DNA of 64,000 nt from Anas platyrhynchos (taxonomy: Eukaryota > Chordata > Aves > Anseriformes > Anatidae), in assembly GCF_047663525.1 (NCBI RefSeq), contig NC_092613.1, forward strand, positions 2,629,501 to 2,693,500, written 5' to 3'. Of the stretch, positions 42,801 through 56,320 are shown piece after piece (the stretch's first letter is position 1; every line of letters begins with the position of its first letter). Below the pieces are notes generated by a model, which was not told the DNA's origin, made no database searches, and saw only the letters and a program-made list of their open reading frames with translations. The position numbers were made by a program, and so were the translations under genes.

Positions 42801-45800
42801 AGCAAAGGAAGCTTAAACTGTGGCTTTTGGGTGAAATTACATGGAGGGAAATTCTGGGTAAAAAGACTGAAGTATTTAGTAGCCATTGTGTCCAGATGTG
42901 GGATATTTCATAGAAATAGAGGTTTACTGTGAAAAACATACTTAAAAACAGGTCTGGGACCTGAAGTGGGCTTTCCTACACTAAGGGAAAGATCCTGATC
43001 TGTACAGGTGGAGCTTTTCACATAGCTGTGGTGTTTTCTCCCTTTCCCAGACATCTCATGAGATGATGATGCAGTGTGTGTCTCGGGTCGTGTCACATCC
43101 ACTGCATGGTGAGTTCTGTCCTTCTGCCTGGCTGTCCTCTCCAGATTGAGGAACCCTTCCCTGGCTCAGGATCACTTCCAAAATCCTGTTTACTTGATGT
43201 GGTTTTCTATTAGAAGTGGCTTTGTATGAAACTACAGAACAGATGTGGGTCCCAGGTGATCTCTTCTCACTCGTCTTAAAGCTTGTCACAGAGGTCCCAT
43301 TGGGGTTGGGACCAGAAATCCCTCCCTCCACTTAGAAACTAAGGGAAATCACTGTTTTCTAATGAGCCTTACAGTGATGAGGACCACAGAGAGGAGCTGA
43401 TTTGAGAGGAGAAGAGGGGTGGCAGAAGGATCGGGTTGCATTTTCCTTCACCTCCATCACAACTCAAACTTGATTTGTTTGTCAGCTTATGTTTCTGTTC
43501 TCCTAGTGATCTCTATGCGCTGCATGGTCCAGTTCATAGGCCGGGAAGTCAAATACAGGTGAATGGCTGCAGCTCTGAATGAAGAGTGTGGGCACGAGTG
43601 AGAAGCACGAGTCCTGGAGTCAGGCATGCCCGATGTTCCCACACAGTGGGGATTATGGTGACCCAGGAGGTTTGGGAGACTGAAAAGCGAATCTTGTGGA
43701 TAGAGGTTGGATAAGCATGGGGTAAAGGGATGTGGGAAGGCTGGACTTTGTCCCTTCACATGTGTCTCAGTTCAGCCTTGTGCCAATGGGTGTTTTGGTG
43801 CAGCTAACACACGCCTGCTGTCACCAGCTCCCAGGGGTGCAGCAGAAGAATCAGCCAAATCAAAGCACTTTACATGCCATGGTTGTGGCACACTTACCCA
43901 CTCACACAAAGCCAATCAGACCTCTTCTAGCTTCAGCATTTAAACATAGATGTTGGCAAGTTGAGTCCTGGAGTTACTGCAAATTGGCAGAGCACAGACA
44001 CTACCCTTCTTCATGAGTTGAGGATTAGAATGATGCTGCCTGCTACATTGATGGCAGGGTGACTTGTGGGGGGGACACTTCTATGGCCACATGAAGCTGT
44101 GCAGGACAGAGATGGAGAAACCTCTGCAAGCTTGTTCTTTTCCTTTCTTGGCAGCGGTGTGTTCAGTGCCATCGTCAGGATATTTAAGGAAGAAGGGATT
44201 CTGGGATTCTTCGTGTACGTGAGTTGTTTAAATACTGTCTCCTGTAGTCAGAAGATGCCAGTGGCTCTCCTGGTTATGAATCCAATTTCACTGAAAGGAG
44301 TTGTGCTGAGCTCCCTCCTCCCTGAAACCTTGTCTGACTGCAGGACTTTCACATCACTCCCAAGAGCACAGATTAAATCTGTGGCTTTGACAGAGCTCCA
44401 GTTGGACCATTAAGTTTGTTTCAGACCTTATCTTCAATCAAATTTTCAGAGCCCAGGGAAAACTGTATTTTTTCTTACCTTTCTTTTTCCCTTGTACTTC
44501 TTTGTGTTTCAGTGAAGGAGCATTTAAAGCATTTGTTTGTGCAGCAGGCACCAAGATCAAGTGCAACAATGAGGCCCTTTGTTGAAATAAAAGCCAGGGC
44601 CTGGATAAGGGCCTGCACATTCCTCAGCAAAGCACCATGGGTGCTTGTAATGAGTAGGTGCTTTGCTCTGGCAACAGGTTTGTCTGTACAGCAGGAGCAG
44701 GACACTGCATAATGCGGCAGCATTGCTGCCTGGACCAGCTTGCCTAAAGGAGCTCAGACTGTACTTACAAAACGTAGTGAATTGACAGCATCACTAAAGT
44801 GAAAGTCTAGCAGACACCTTTTTTTAAACCCTTTATTAATACTTCTTGACTTTTTCTCACATCTATATAAAACAGAACTACCTGCTACTTCTGTTCCCAG
44901 TGGAGACATAACTTGCTTTATTATGTCAATAATAGTAAAGGCAGCTCCAAAATTTCAGGAGGGGCTTTCAGGCCTGAAATATATGGCTTTGGAATCACAA
45001 AATACGGGCTTCCAGATTAAATATAAATGCATCAGGAAAGGATGAGCAGTCACAGGGGGTCTCACTCTGTTCTTCCCCAAGGGGAAAGGGCCAGAGGTCT
45101 GTAGAGACCTTATCAATCAAGTGTCACTATATCTTTTGTGGTCTACTGCTATTCTTCAGGATCTGCAGCCCCAGATCTCAATTAAATACAGCTTCCTCCA
45201 GGATGTTCCATGTGGTCTTTCTGAGCTCCCCTTTCCTCCAACTCCCTAGCGAACAGTCTGTGAAAAGAGCCAGCTGTGTTCTCTTCCTCCGTATAAAATA
45301 AACACTTGGTAGCCTAATTAAACTTAACAGTTAACAAGAAAGGCTTTAACATAACCCAAAATATCTCAGGAGGGCTCTGAATTTATACGTGCTCTACAAC
45401 TCAGCTAGGTAATCACACTATAGTAAGAGGAACACAAACTACATCTGTAAGACCAAACTGTTGCTGTTCTGCTCTCAGCACTTCTAATGAAATCCAAACA
45501 CATCCATTCCCTTAAAATCATCGAGGAACACTTACTTCTCATGGTCTGACAACCTCTACATAGTCATAGCATAATATCGGCAAATTCTCATTCTGGGTGC
45601 ATGACCAGCTGGAGAAGAAGACATTTCAATGAGAGAACTTCTTAATTCCCCTGATATCTTAGCAGTTTCCTGCAGCCAGCAGATAAGAATGATGCTCTGT
45701 GGCCTCTGAAATGGGCACTGAAATTGCTGTACATGGTCAGTTGTTCTACCCCTCCCCACACTGGGGTTTCTCCTGCTGGATTGCATGAAGCAAGTAGGTC

Positions 45801-48800
45801 ACAGCACTGTACATCATACAGGTTTCCTCATTGGTCTTCTGCTCTGAGCTTTTCTGAGAAGACTTGCGTTCTTCTAAGAATTTGCTCTTCATCCAAATGT
45901 CCTTGGACATCTCATCAGGTGTGAGAGTTGTAGTGCAAATTAATTTCTTCTTGATCCCCTTCTGCAGCTCTCAGACCCCTGGTCTCCAGCCATCCTTTAA
46001 GCACAGATCCAACATTCATCATTACTTGGATAACTGGGGATAGAGAGGGGTATGATCCTTATTGCAAATGGAACAAGTGGTCTGATTCTGTATCAACAGA
46101 TGGGTGAGGCTTTACTTGCAAGCCTGGCATGGCACAATCCTGGACCAGCCTTCTGTTTCTGGAGTTGCTTAAGCCTCTGTTATATCAGTGGTACTTCAGG
46201 AATCTTCTTAAGACTTTACTTTGAGTTAGATGAGGGATTTTTATTTTTTTGTTGTTGTTGTTACAAAGGCTGAATGTAAAGCAGACAATCCCTGGGACCA
46301 GACACCTTTGATTCTTTGTCCTGCCTGTTGCTGTCAGGTATCAAGTCTTTTAAGTCAGCAGATCTTCTGTTGAACGTGTGTGCTGTGCCTGGCCCCAAGA
46401 CCTTGGCTGCATCTCCAGAGCTGCCTGGGCCTTGACAATACACAGGTTGTCTCCAAAAACTGTAAAAACCAAGCAGATGGAGCAAGCTGGTTCAGAGCAT
46501 GCTGTCCCAATTGCTTTTCTGCTGCTACAGCAGTCAGAGGAGGAAACAAAATTAATACCCTGCCCCAAAATCTCTAATAAGCCCATATTAGACTTATTTT
46601 GAGGAGAACTGTCTTAATACATATGGTGAAACACAGGTTTAAAACACACCTGGATCCTTTTGCAGTGTAACAACTGCAAAGCCAAAGCAGGAGGCCTGAG
46701 GTTTGGTGAGTATGCTGGCAGAGCAGATGCTGCTGAGGCTCTGACAAACTGGAGAAACACTCAAAAATGCTTCATTATTGTTTTAGTGCCAGAAGCTGGG
46801 GGTGCTTGTGCTACTGGGATCTCAGTACTGGATTTTGAGAGGGATAAGCCAAAGCAGCAAGTCAACCCCTGTCTCTGTGCTCCCAGGTGGCAGCAGGGTG
46901 CCAGCCTGGGCTTGGAGACTAGGAAGATCAGAGGGGCTAGGGTGCTGCCCCCAGTTAATCCCACTTTGCACTAGAGCAGACTTGGTAGGAAGCCCCCTCC
47001 CTTCCCCTCCCATTTTAATTTCTAAAAGGAGAGGGAGATGGTCATCAGAGGTGACCTTCAAATTCTTTATCCAGAAGAGCATCTGCAAAATGAGCTTAAC
47101 AGGAACCTGCTCCATCTGTGTCTTGCGTGGGTTTCAGAGCAGTAGCTGGGCTGAGAAGGTATTTGGAGTAAAACAAGGGGACTTGGCTGAGTCATACCCC
47201 AACAAGAGATCCAAAACTTCCTAGTCATTAGCATCCCCTGGCTGGAGCAGCTAGCAGCACAAACCACCACTTCTGAAGGCCATGAGAGCTCTTCCCTTAA
47301 GTCTCCCCTTCTCCCTAAATAAAGATGCATTCTGGGGAGCAGGGTTCCTTCATGCTGGTAGAGGAAAGGAGGGCTCCAAAGGCAGCACTTGGACCCTTCT
47401 GCACCTCATGCCCATATTTTTGCCATTGCAGTGGTGTAGTCCCTCACATTGTGGGGGATGTCATCTTCCTCTGGTGCTGCAATCTCTTGGCTCACTTCAT
47501 CAACACCTACGCAGTGGACGATAATGTGAGTGGAAGTGCCCAATGGAGGGCTTGGGGGTCCATACGGACCACTTGGAGTTGTAAGGAGTTAATGGGGACG
47601 GGAGACTAATTTAATACAAATAGTGAGTTTCAGATAAAGCTCTGTATAAGTGCTAATATATGCCATGTCTATTCAGGGCACTGTTCTAGCTGCAGTTTGA
47701 GGTTCAGGTTTGATAGCAAATGTCTTCCCTGAGTCTCAGCGGGGATGTGGTGTGGCTACCCCATTGCTTTCTGTCTTGTTCCTATGCCCCAGGCACATCA
47801 TCTCAGGCTCACAGAGATGTCTTATAGTGATGGGGACAGCTTGGTGGCATCTGCCTCCTCCACAATGCTTTTGTCTCTCTTTACAGTTCAGCCAGGCATC
47901 AGTGATCCGGAGCTACACTAAATTTGTGATGGGGGTATGTAGGCAACTGCCATGCCATTGCTTTGCTTCCTGCTATCTGTGGGGTGAGAGTTCATGGTCT
48001 GAGGACAAAGGCAGGTGCGTTTGAAGTCTGTATTTTGTATCCAGGATAACTTTGCTAATACACAAAAGGTAGAACTACTGTTTTTGGCATGATCATGTAG
48101 AGATGCTACCTTTTTTTTTTTGTGCTTTCAGATTGCTATGAGCATGCTGACATACCCATTCCTTCTCGTGGGAGACCTCATGGCAGTGAACAACTGTGGG
48201 TACGTCTCACATTGAGATCTAACTCCATCCCTTCCTTTCAGCCCCTTGTTGTCTGAAGCCTTTGCTAATGATTGTAAAGCTTTTATACAGAACCATAAAC
48301 TATATGGTTTCCTGTCTCAGAATACTTAAAATTTTAGATCAGAGGGCACAGACAACAGCAGGATAAAAGTACAAATGTAGAGGAATAGGGAGAGTTCTGG
48401 TGGTGCAGTCTGATCTAAACTACACCAGAGGCAGAAGGGATCAAAGAGAGGATGCTGACTCCAGGGAGCAGCACGAGGAAAAACAAAACTCTTAATACAG
48501 CAAGCGGAGACAGGAACAGGTGAGGCAGGACCAGACAGAAATACCTCCTTCACCCAGCTTGCTTTCCCAATTCCACTGCTGCCTGTGTCTTCCTATATGT
48601 GTGCTTATGGAAATGGGACTGGATCTGACGCACTGGAATAATGCTGTCTTGATATCTGCTCCTTCTTGAAGGTATAGATACAGCCTATAGTCCTGCACTC
48701 TTAATGTGTCCAGGTAACACACCTTGTTTGTACACTCCAGGAGTATTAAATTACAGAATCACAAAATGTTAGTGATTGGAAGGGACCTTGAAAATCATCA

Positions 48801-50337
48801 AGTCCAATCCCCCTTCCAGAGCACGAACACCTAGATCAGGTCATACAGGAATGCGTCCAGCTGGGTCTGAATATCTCCAGAGAAGGAGACTTCACAACCC
48901 CCCTGGGCAGCCTGTTCTGGTGTTCTGTCACCCTCACTATGACAAAGTTTTGTCTCATATTTAAGCAGAACCTCCTGTGTTCCAGCTTGCACCCACTGCC
49001 GCTTGTCCTATCATTAGATGTCACTGAGAAGAGCCTGGCTCTGTCCTCCTGACACTCACCCTTTCCATATTTATAAACATTAATGAGATCACCCCTCAGT
49101 CTCCTCCAAGCTAAAGATACCCAACTCTCCCAGTCTTTCCTCATAAGGGAGATGCTTCACTCCCTTAATCATTTTTGTGGCTCTGCACTGGACTCTCTCA
49201 AGCAGTTCCCTGTCTTTTTTGAACTGAGGGGCCCAGACCTGGACACAATATTCTAGATGTGGTCTCACCAGGGCAGAGTAGAGGGAGAGGAGAACCTCTC
49301 TTGGCCTACTAACCACAGCCCTTCTGATACATCCCAGCATGCCATTGGCCTTCTTGGCCACAAGGGCACAGTGCTGGCTCATGGTCATCCCGCTTTCTGC
49401 CAGGACCCCCAGGTCCCTTTCACCTACTGTTCTCTCCAGCAGGGCAGTCCCCAACTTATACTGGTGTCTGGAGCTGTTCTTGCCCAGATGAAGGACTCTA
49501 CACTTGCCCTTGTTATATTTTATTAAATTTCTCCCTGTGCAACTCTCCAGCCTGTCTAGGTCCTGCTGGATGGCAGGGGGACCATAAATTATATGATCTG
49601 CTGCTGTATAAGTAACAAGCTGGTGATCTGGCCTTCAGCCCAGTGCAGACACTTTTTCTGTGTACTCATTTACACTTATCGCTGCTTATTTAACTCTGTC
49701 TGGATAACATGACATCTGTACAGACCATCTTGGCTATTTCTCTTTGCCATGCAGATTGCGTGCTGGCCTGCCTCCCTACGCTCCCGTGTTCACGTCCTGG
49801 ATCCATTGCTGGAGGTATCTCAGTGCCCAGGTGAGGGAGTGGAGTACACACAAGGCTTTGGACTTCCTCTGCTCTTTCCCGAGGGCTCTGGCACTGCCCA
49901 ATGAGTACCTGTGCTGCACCCTTTATGTGCTCGGTAACTATCTCCGTCCCTCCAGTTATGGCTCTGGTACCAGGCGTGACAGTAATTAGTGTGCCTGTGT
50001 TACCTGAGCTTGCAGCCTGCAATCTTTTAGCAACGGCATTGCACACAGCAAAGCCCCATGGCTCTGCTCCTCTCCATCAGCCATCCTTGCTGGAAGTACC
50101 TGACCTCAGTGCTCATGAGGCTGAAGGCCCACTTTCTCCTTCTTAGCAACCAGGGTGCTAAGGGTTTGCAGCTGTGCAGCAGGCACAACTCTGTCCCTGC
50201 TAATCTAGCAGTGAGGCGACACTGCAGCTTGGCTGCCCTAACCCCAGTGCTCTCCTCCTCAGGGGCAGCTGTTCCGTGGCTCCAGCCTGGTATTCCGCAG
50301 AGCACCCATGCAAGCAGCCTGCTTCCCCATTGACTGA
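39488..50337 (+). CDS. MTCH1: MTCH1, mitochondrial carrier homolog 1
   Basis: MTCH1 (presenilin 1-associated protein) is a divergent mitochondrial carrier-family protein of the outer membrane, with pro-apoptotic activity and a role, with MTCH2, in inserting membrane proteins. Twelve exons: 39488-39667, 40752-40836, 42107-42213, 42659-42736, 43051-43108, 43507-43558, 44155-44214, 47432-47525, 47887-47934, 48132-48199, 49755-49830 and 50263-50337. They sum to 981 nt, 326 residues plus stop, with all phases consistent. Degenerate carrier repeats are at [27 protein letters not shown] and [14 protein letters not shown]. Other landmarks are [31 protein letters not shown] and [24 protein letters not shown] and STVTRG favour MTCH1 over MTCH2. 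The first donor (GTCCGG) is weak. The C-terminal tail ([11 protein letters not shown]) differs from mammals. The N-terminus is Ala/Pro/Gly-rich. ATTAAA at 50885 may be the poly(A) signal. Confidence 0.95.
39690..40640 (+). repeat. Decayed minisatellite in MTCH1 intron 1
   Basis: About 950 bp built from a drifting ~30 bp theme, roughly GGGGACCCCTATATAATGGG followed by GGATGAGGA. Recognisable copies are near 40140, 40190, 40240, 40400, 40450, 40530 and 40590. The left copies have been made GC-richer beside the CpG island. It is too diverged for exact period counting by eye. Confidence 0.7.
44860..47400. other. MTCH1 intron 7 interior
   Basis: Part of the 3.2 kb intron between 44214 and 47432. 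No exon, RNA gene or named repeat was recognised. Open frames on both strands are short and without family motifs. Confidence 0.5.
48750..49590 (-). mobile_element. CR1 LINE fragment, minus strand
   Basis: It begins (plus strand) with CAGAATCACAAAATGTTAG and GGAAGGGACCTTGAAAATCA, the reverse complement of a CR1 3' end. An open minus-strand stretch at 49089-49454 encodes the C-terminal part of CR1 ORF2 ([33 protein letters not shown]). It lies in MTCH1 intron 10, antisense to the gene. Confidence 0.93.
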
Positions 50338-52023
50338 CTCCAGCTTGCAGGGAGAGGCAATGAACCTGGATTCCTCAAAAGACCCTAAGATTTTTCCATA
50401 TATATATATATATATATTTGTTCTTTATGATCCAAAGGCTGTCGTGCCAGAACAAGACACTCTTCAGCAAGGCCTACAACAAGTTGACCTGCAGAGATCT
50501 GGCTTCAGGCTCCAGCTTGATCAAAGTCCTGTCCTCATGGCTGCCTTGACCAGGTCACATAGAAGAGTTGTTTCTTTGGTCTGGGCTGTGAGTCTGGAGT
50601 CACTGAGGAAGTCTGGGAAACCAGAAAATGCCCAGGTACTAAATAAGCCTGAGATGCTGGGACAAAAGACTGTTTTTTTTTTTCTGCCTGAGCTGAGAAG
50701 CCGCAAGAAGACTGCCTTGCTGAGAAAGCAACAACAGCACAGCCAGCCTCCTGTCTCATCTCTTCTGGAGAGGGCAATTATTTGTTTGGCAGGTAGCTTA
50801 CACTGAGCAAGGTCAACCCTGAAACCCATACTTAAGGTTTTGAGGTATCTGAACACTAGGTAGTACCCCTGAAAGGGAAGTAATATTAAAACAGAAGAGA
50901 GAAACAGCCCCACTACAAAGAGCAATGCAGTTCTTAAGAGACGGGTATGACTTATCTCAAGGACGGTGGCAGAACTTGAAAACGGAGAAGACACTGGGGG
51001 AGGGATGTTCACTGTACATGTTGACTGCTTTGGGTAGGGTACTATTAGGACACATCTCCCAGCTGGCAGGACTCCTGCCAAACCTGAGCATCACCATGTC
51101 TCTGGTGGACACAGAGCCATGTAATAGCACTGGGTTGCTGTGTGGCATTGGCCTGGTGCTGCAAATGTGTTTGCCTTTTTTTTTACTGTGGAGTGAAGGA
51201 GTAAACCTCAGGCTGGACAAAAGTTTGCAAGAAGTCAGGGGTCATGGGGCTCCTCACATGCAGGGCTTGCCTTTGCATATCAGAGTTTACCTGTGACAGC
51301 AGCACAAGATTCATTCTCAGCTCCCCTTTCAGAGGTTTTGCTGGGGGGGGGCGTTACTTTTTAACCAGTCTGTGGTGCTACCATAGCCAGGCAGATTTCC
51401 CCAACTCCAACTCCCCATGAAGCAGTCTTTTGCACAGTTCACTGTTACTGCACTCCCTGGGAAGAGGTTTCTGGGGCCCTGAGAAAACTCCTTTGTGCTG
51501 CTGTTGCATGGGCATTTTCCTCTATCAGAGGGGCTTGATCCACATTTCAAAGCTGAGGCCTGCAGGAGGAAGGGCCAGCACCAGTGCATGTGGGACCTGC
51601 AGTCCCTAAACTAGCTCCCTTTGGTGTTGTGGATTCAGTCCTGTCTGTCCTCCCTTCTCATGTACAGTTTGTGTTACGTTAACAATACTCAATGCATGGC
51701 CGTATCTCCTAACACCAGAGATTATCTCAAAGAATATTTAACTATACTCCAAAATACAGCTATAAAACATCTCTTCTTGATTGATTCTTTTTTTTTTTTT
51801 TTTTTTTTTAGAAGTGTTGATTTCTTCTGTACAGTAGGATCCTTCACTTGGGAAAGGCTTCCAGTTAAGATAACCAATCCTCTCCCCTCCCCTCCCCCAA
51901 AAAGTAGGGGCTGAAAGATTGCCACTGATATTTCTCAGCTCCATGGAAGGTCAGCAATTCTAGGCTGAGCAAACTGCATTGGGTGCACCCGGACCAAGGG
52001 TGGAGAAAGCAGTGGTCTTCCCA
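50338..52023. other. MTCH1 3' untranslated region and downstream
   Basis: It contains a (TA)n run at 50398-50417, ATTAAA at 50885 as a possible poly(A) signal, and a T-run at 51788-51809. No further coding signal was recognised. Confidence 0.5.
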
Positions 52024-52465
52024 GAATCACAGAATGTTAGGGATTGGAAGGGACCTTGAAAGATCATCTAGTCCAATCCCCCTTCCAGAGCACAAACACC
52101 TAGATCAAGTCATACAGGAATGCGTCCAGCTGGGTTTGAATGTCTCCAGAGAAGGAGACTTCACAACCCCCCTGGGCAGCCTGTTCTGGTGTTCTGTCAC
52201 CCTCACTATGACAAAGTTTTGTCTCATATTTAAGCAGAACCTCCTGTGTTCCAGCTTGCACCCATCACCCCTTGTCCTATCATTGGCTGTCATCAAGAAG
52301 AACCTGGCTCTGTCCTCCTGACACTCACCCTTTCCATTTTTATAAACATTAACAAGGTCATCCCTCAGTGTCTTCCAAGCTAAAGAGACCCAACTCTCCC
52401 AGCCTTTCCTCATAAAGAATATGCTCCACTCCCTGAATCATCTTTGTGGCTCTTCACTGTATAGC
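52024..52465 (-). mobile_element. CR1 LINE 3' fragment, minus strand
   Basis: CAGAATCACAGAATGTTAGG followed by GGAAGGGACCTTGAAAGATC. It is very like the copy at 48750, sharing the stretch from CCAATCCCCCTTCCAGAGCA to CTTTCCTCATAA, so both derive from one CR1 subfamily. It is truncated after ~440 bp. Confidence 0.93.
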
Positions 52466-55300
52466 TGTCATGGCTACCTGAAACCTGCTAAAGCAGGTGT
52501 TTGTAGTTAAAATTGTCCCTGAGCATTTCTGGAAGGTACAAAAATCCTTTGCTCCTGGTCTGAGCTCATCAGGTGGGCTCAGCCCCTCTGTCCTCCCCTG
52601 TGTTGTTTGATGGGGCCTCACCTTCCTATCTTAATGCATTAGTTGGTTTCTTGACTATTGTACCATTGGGCACTGCATCTCCTAAATCACACAACACCTG
52701 CTCAGGAACATGTGCCTTTATCCTCAAACTTAAGGCCACCATCTGCTGATGATATACCTCTAAAATGTGTAAAAGGCTCCTACACCTCCTACACAGCCTG
52801 ATTGCAGTCACTGCATTGAAAAGTATGATTTCCATTGACTAGTTCACCTAAATCTGCACTAGGGGCAGCCTGCTATTCCAGCTCAGTTCACTGAGCCCCA
52901 CAACCTTTGCAGGACACACAATTCTTACTTGGTAAGCTTTTCGTCAATTAAATGAAAACCAGGTTTCAAAGGCCTATGGTAGCACAATGCAGATCCTCGG
53001 GCTTATCTTGGAGCAAGGGCTGTCATTCATACAATGATTAAATGTTTCCTTACTTCCCCTTTCTAACCCTAGTTTTTCTTGTCCTTTGCTTCATTTGAGG
53101 TATCCCACCACAGGGACAGTGCCTGTACCAGGAGCAGGCAATAAGAAAGCTCTGGCTGGGCACTCGCACCCACCTTTAACTGCTGCCCTGTTGGTGGGTA
53201 CCCAGCCCGGCAGCCATTGCCACTGCAGTGGAGCTCACAGGGACTGGGGCCTTGCTTCTACAGGAGAGGGGCTCAGGGGTGAAACCTGCAGTCAGAAAAA
53301 TAAATGAACTGGCATGGAAGGAAGCTTGGGTCCAGCACCCAGGATGGAGTCAGGCACTTGCCCATACATGGTCCTGGCACTCCCCTATCTAGCCAGGAAA
53401 CAAACCTGTATTTAAATATTGACACAGAAAGGGGATGGGTGCAGGTTACAGCGCTTCTGTGCCTTTGCAGTTTATCAGCCAACAGTGGAAAGCAGAGATT
53501 GATGGGGCTTTGCCCTCATGTGCTCCCAGGTGTCAAAGGGAGAAGGGAAGCAGGGATCACAGCTGGGAGACAGAAACTCAGGTCAAAGCTGCCCTAACTC
53601 TCCTTGGGGCCTGGATGCATGGGTCTGGCAGGCTTTGCGAAGCAGTGAGGTGCTAGTTAAGCCAGGGGTGCCGCAGCTCAGTTCAGACCAACTGCAATGA
53701 TTTTACCTTCCTTTTTCCCTTGCCCCCTCCAGAGCTCTCCTGCTCTCATAAAGACTGTTCTGTTAAGACAAAGCTCCCACCAAAGTATTGCTCTTCCCAC
53801 TGTGGAGCCAGAAAGAGCAGCCAAGCACACCCCTCCTAATGGCTGTACAATGCCCTTCACGCCTGTGTCAGTCAGTAAAGGGGCTGCCAGCTCCATGTAG
53901 GCAAATAATTATTTTTTAAAAAATAGTAATAACCCCGGCAGAGCCACCTGGTGCTTCTCAGTCCTGCCAGGAAAGGCTCACTATGTGAACGCAGACCTAG
54001 TCCAGGTTCAAGTGGCATGGTGGCCCTTGACTTGTTCCCTGTCTTAGCTCAGCTCTGGTTGGCACAGGGACAGAGAGGAGCAGGGTAGCACTGGCAGGGC
54101 CTTCACCCAAAGCAGGAGGTTACAGAGAACATGGAGCCAGGTCCTGCTCAGGGTGCAGAGGGGGAGTTGGAGCAGGCAAAGGTTGTAACAGGGGCAATTC
54201 CAGCACGCAGTGAGGAGAAAACACTACAAACAGCACAAATGGAGTCCTAGGTAAGAGAGCAGGTAATCTCTGGAGCTGTGGCCTGGCCTGCCAGGCTGTT
54301 CATGGTGTCTCCATCCATGGCTGGAAGCTTTGAAGAGGAGGGGAACTGCATGTGGAACCTTGGCTGTCCTGAGAAGGTGTGGAACTGCTTTCCACACTTC
54401 CTTTTGCTTTGTGCAGAGCCTTTTTAGGGAAAATCCATGGACTGGGCCAGCCAAGCCACCCCATTCCCTCCTGTATGCAAGGTCTGCAGCTGTCTTTCAT
54501 CCCCTGTGAGGAGAACCTAGGTCTCAGAGGAAGAGGCCTGGAGCTGGCAGCAGTGGCAAAGGCTCGCTGGGGCAGACAAGATGCCTTTTTCTGCAGCTGC
54601 CTGGATCCACATGCCTTCCTCCCACCCAGCTTACATGGTACCGTGCCCCTCCAGCCGCCCCAGGGGAAGGAGGGGCACTTGGCGAGCTGAGATTGTTAAA
54701 GTCTCTCCTAGTTTTGATTCAGCTCTTCTCCCCCCAATATGGCCCCACAGTGGGGTGATGGCACTGCCGTCCATGCAGCAACTTGCACGGGTGCCATCCC
54801 TCCCAGCCACCCACTGGCAGCCCCTTGCAGTCCCTTGATTAAAACGTCCTAATTCTCTAATCTTGGTGAATTCAGTTTCTTCCTTAAAAGCCGTCTGCGC
54901 TCTCCAATCCAGCAGCGTGGTTCTTGTCACACTGCCAAAGGAGGCTGGGAGCAGTGTCACATGCCACAAAGTTTTACAAGCCAAGCGAGCTGTCTCGGAA
55001 GAGGAACACAAGAGAGACGGACATACGCACACACTCAGCCATGCACGCCGAGAAACCTCCTCTGGGCTCCCTCTGGGTTTATCTGATTATTTTTTTTTTC
55101 TTTTTTTGTAAGAACAAAGACTTTGGGCTGAGTTGGTGTGTTTGTTTTCCAGAGCCGGTGCTGGGGAGGGGGAAAGGAGACTAGAAGTAGAGGGGGGAGC
55201 CAGCAGCTCCAATGTGAGAAAGTCCCAAATTGCCCTGGCCAATTTGCAGAGACCTTGCTGTGAAACTTGGAAGAAGAAAGACGAGGGAAAAGGAAAAATA
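52466..55300. other. Intergenic, no gene recognised
   Basis: Mixed-composition sequence right of MTCH1. Open frames of up to about 130 codons occur on both strands, but none shows a protein motif, and they lack consistent splice signals. In mammals the next genes are PI16 and CPNE5; I found no trace of either. Confidence 0.4.
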
Positions 55301-56320
55301 CATATATGTGATGACGTCACTTTGAGCAGGGGTGCCTTTCTTGCTGCCTGTCAGATGTGCTTGAAAAGAAAAGGGCAATAAAACAACAGCCGCCTCTGTC
55401 TCCCTCGTTAAACATGGCACTAATTGGATGTTAATTTCTCTTTGCTCTTCTCGCTGCTCAATTGTGAGGATTCTGCCTCGCTCTCCCTCTAGCGCTTTCT
55501 TTCTTTTCTGTTGCAATGCTCTTGGCAGCTCTGAGGGACTCTGCACTGTGTGCTCCCTCCCGCTCATGGACTGGAATAATTCAGGAGCTGGGAATATTAA
55601 AAAGATGAGGCGCTGGGGCGAATGGTTCAGAAACAGGGCGGGCAAGATGGATTTTGAGAGCTACGCTAATCTCCCCGTTTCCCATGCATTGTCCTGCCGA
55701 TGTGAAGCTATTCTCTTCCCATTTGATTTCTTCCCCCCCTTCCCCTCATGTTGGGTCCAGGCTGCTGGGCAAAAAAATACATAGTCACAAAAAAAAAGCA
55801 TGATTCAATGACGACAAACCCCCAAACCTCCTCCCAGCTCCCCCCCGTCTCAGCGCACCGCATGGAAACAGGCATTTTAGGGAGCCGGAGCAGGAAGTTG
55901 TTGTTCTCAGTGTTGCCCAGGTCATCCTTAAAGGGTATGTGTGCAAGAGCAGGCGTGCATGCGTGTCTTGGACAGCAGCCCCGTGGGCACCCGGCACGAC
56001 GCGGAAGAGGCGAGTGGGGCGCACGGGTCTGGGGGTGCATTGGGCCTTGGGGGCAGGATGGGTGGGGGAGTGAAGGGAGGGACGGGAGTGGCGGCGGCAG
56101 CAGCAGGGGAAGCAATGTGGGAGTCGAGTCCTACCTGGGATCGGTGCCAACTTCCTGCAAAGGGTTACAGACCCGCAGCTCGGAGAGCCCACCAGAGGCG
56201 AGTTGGCTCTTGTCACACGTCCAAGGCAAGATGAAGACAGCAGGAACAGGTACCGCGGAAGCTGAGTGGCCTCATTTGCCCGCCGACTGGGGTGGCTCGG
56301 CCGTTTGTTTTGATTTAAAC
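55300..56320 (+). promoter_or_regulatory. GC-rich block with CRE; possible enhancer or promoter
   Basis: It starts with a perfect palindromic CRE, TGACGTCA, at 55312-55319, then CTAATTGGATGTTAATTTC near 55421 (paired homeodomain-type TAAT sites), and becomes CpG-containing at 55960-56290. It looks like a regulatory element, but no transcript is evident. Conservation cannot be judged from one sequence. Confidence 0.35.

Noticed and set aside
47525-47609. Extended form of MTCH1 exon 8 (an extra segment after VDDN, as in a human isoform)
   Set aside because: The read-through frame [11 protein letters not shown] is open, but I found no in-phase donor, and its sequence does not resemble the human insert.
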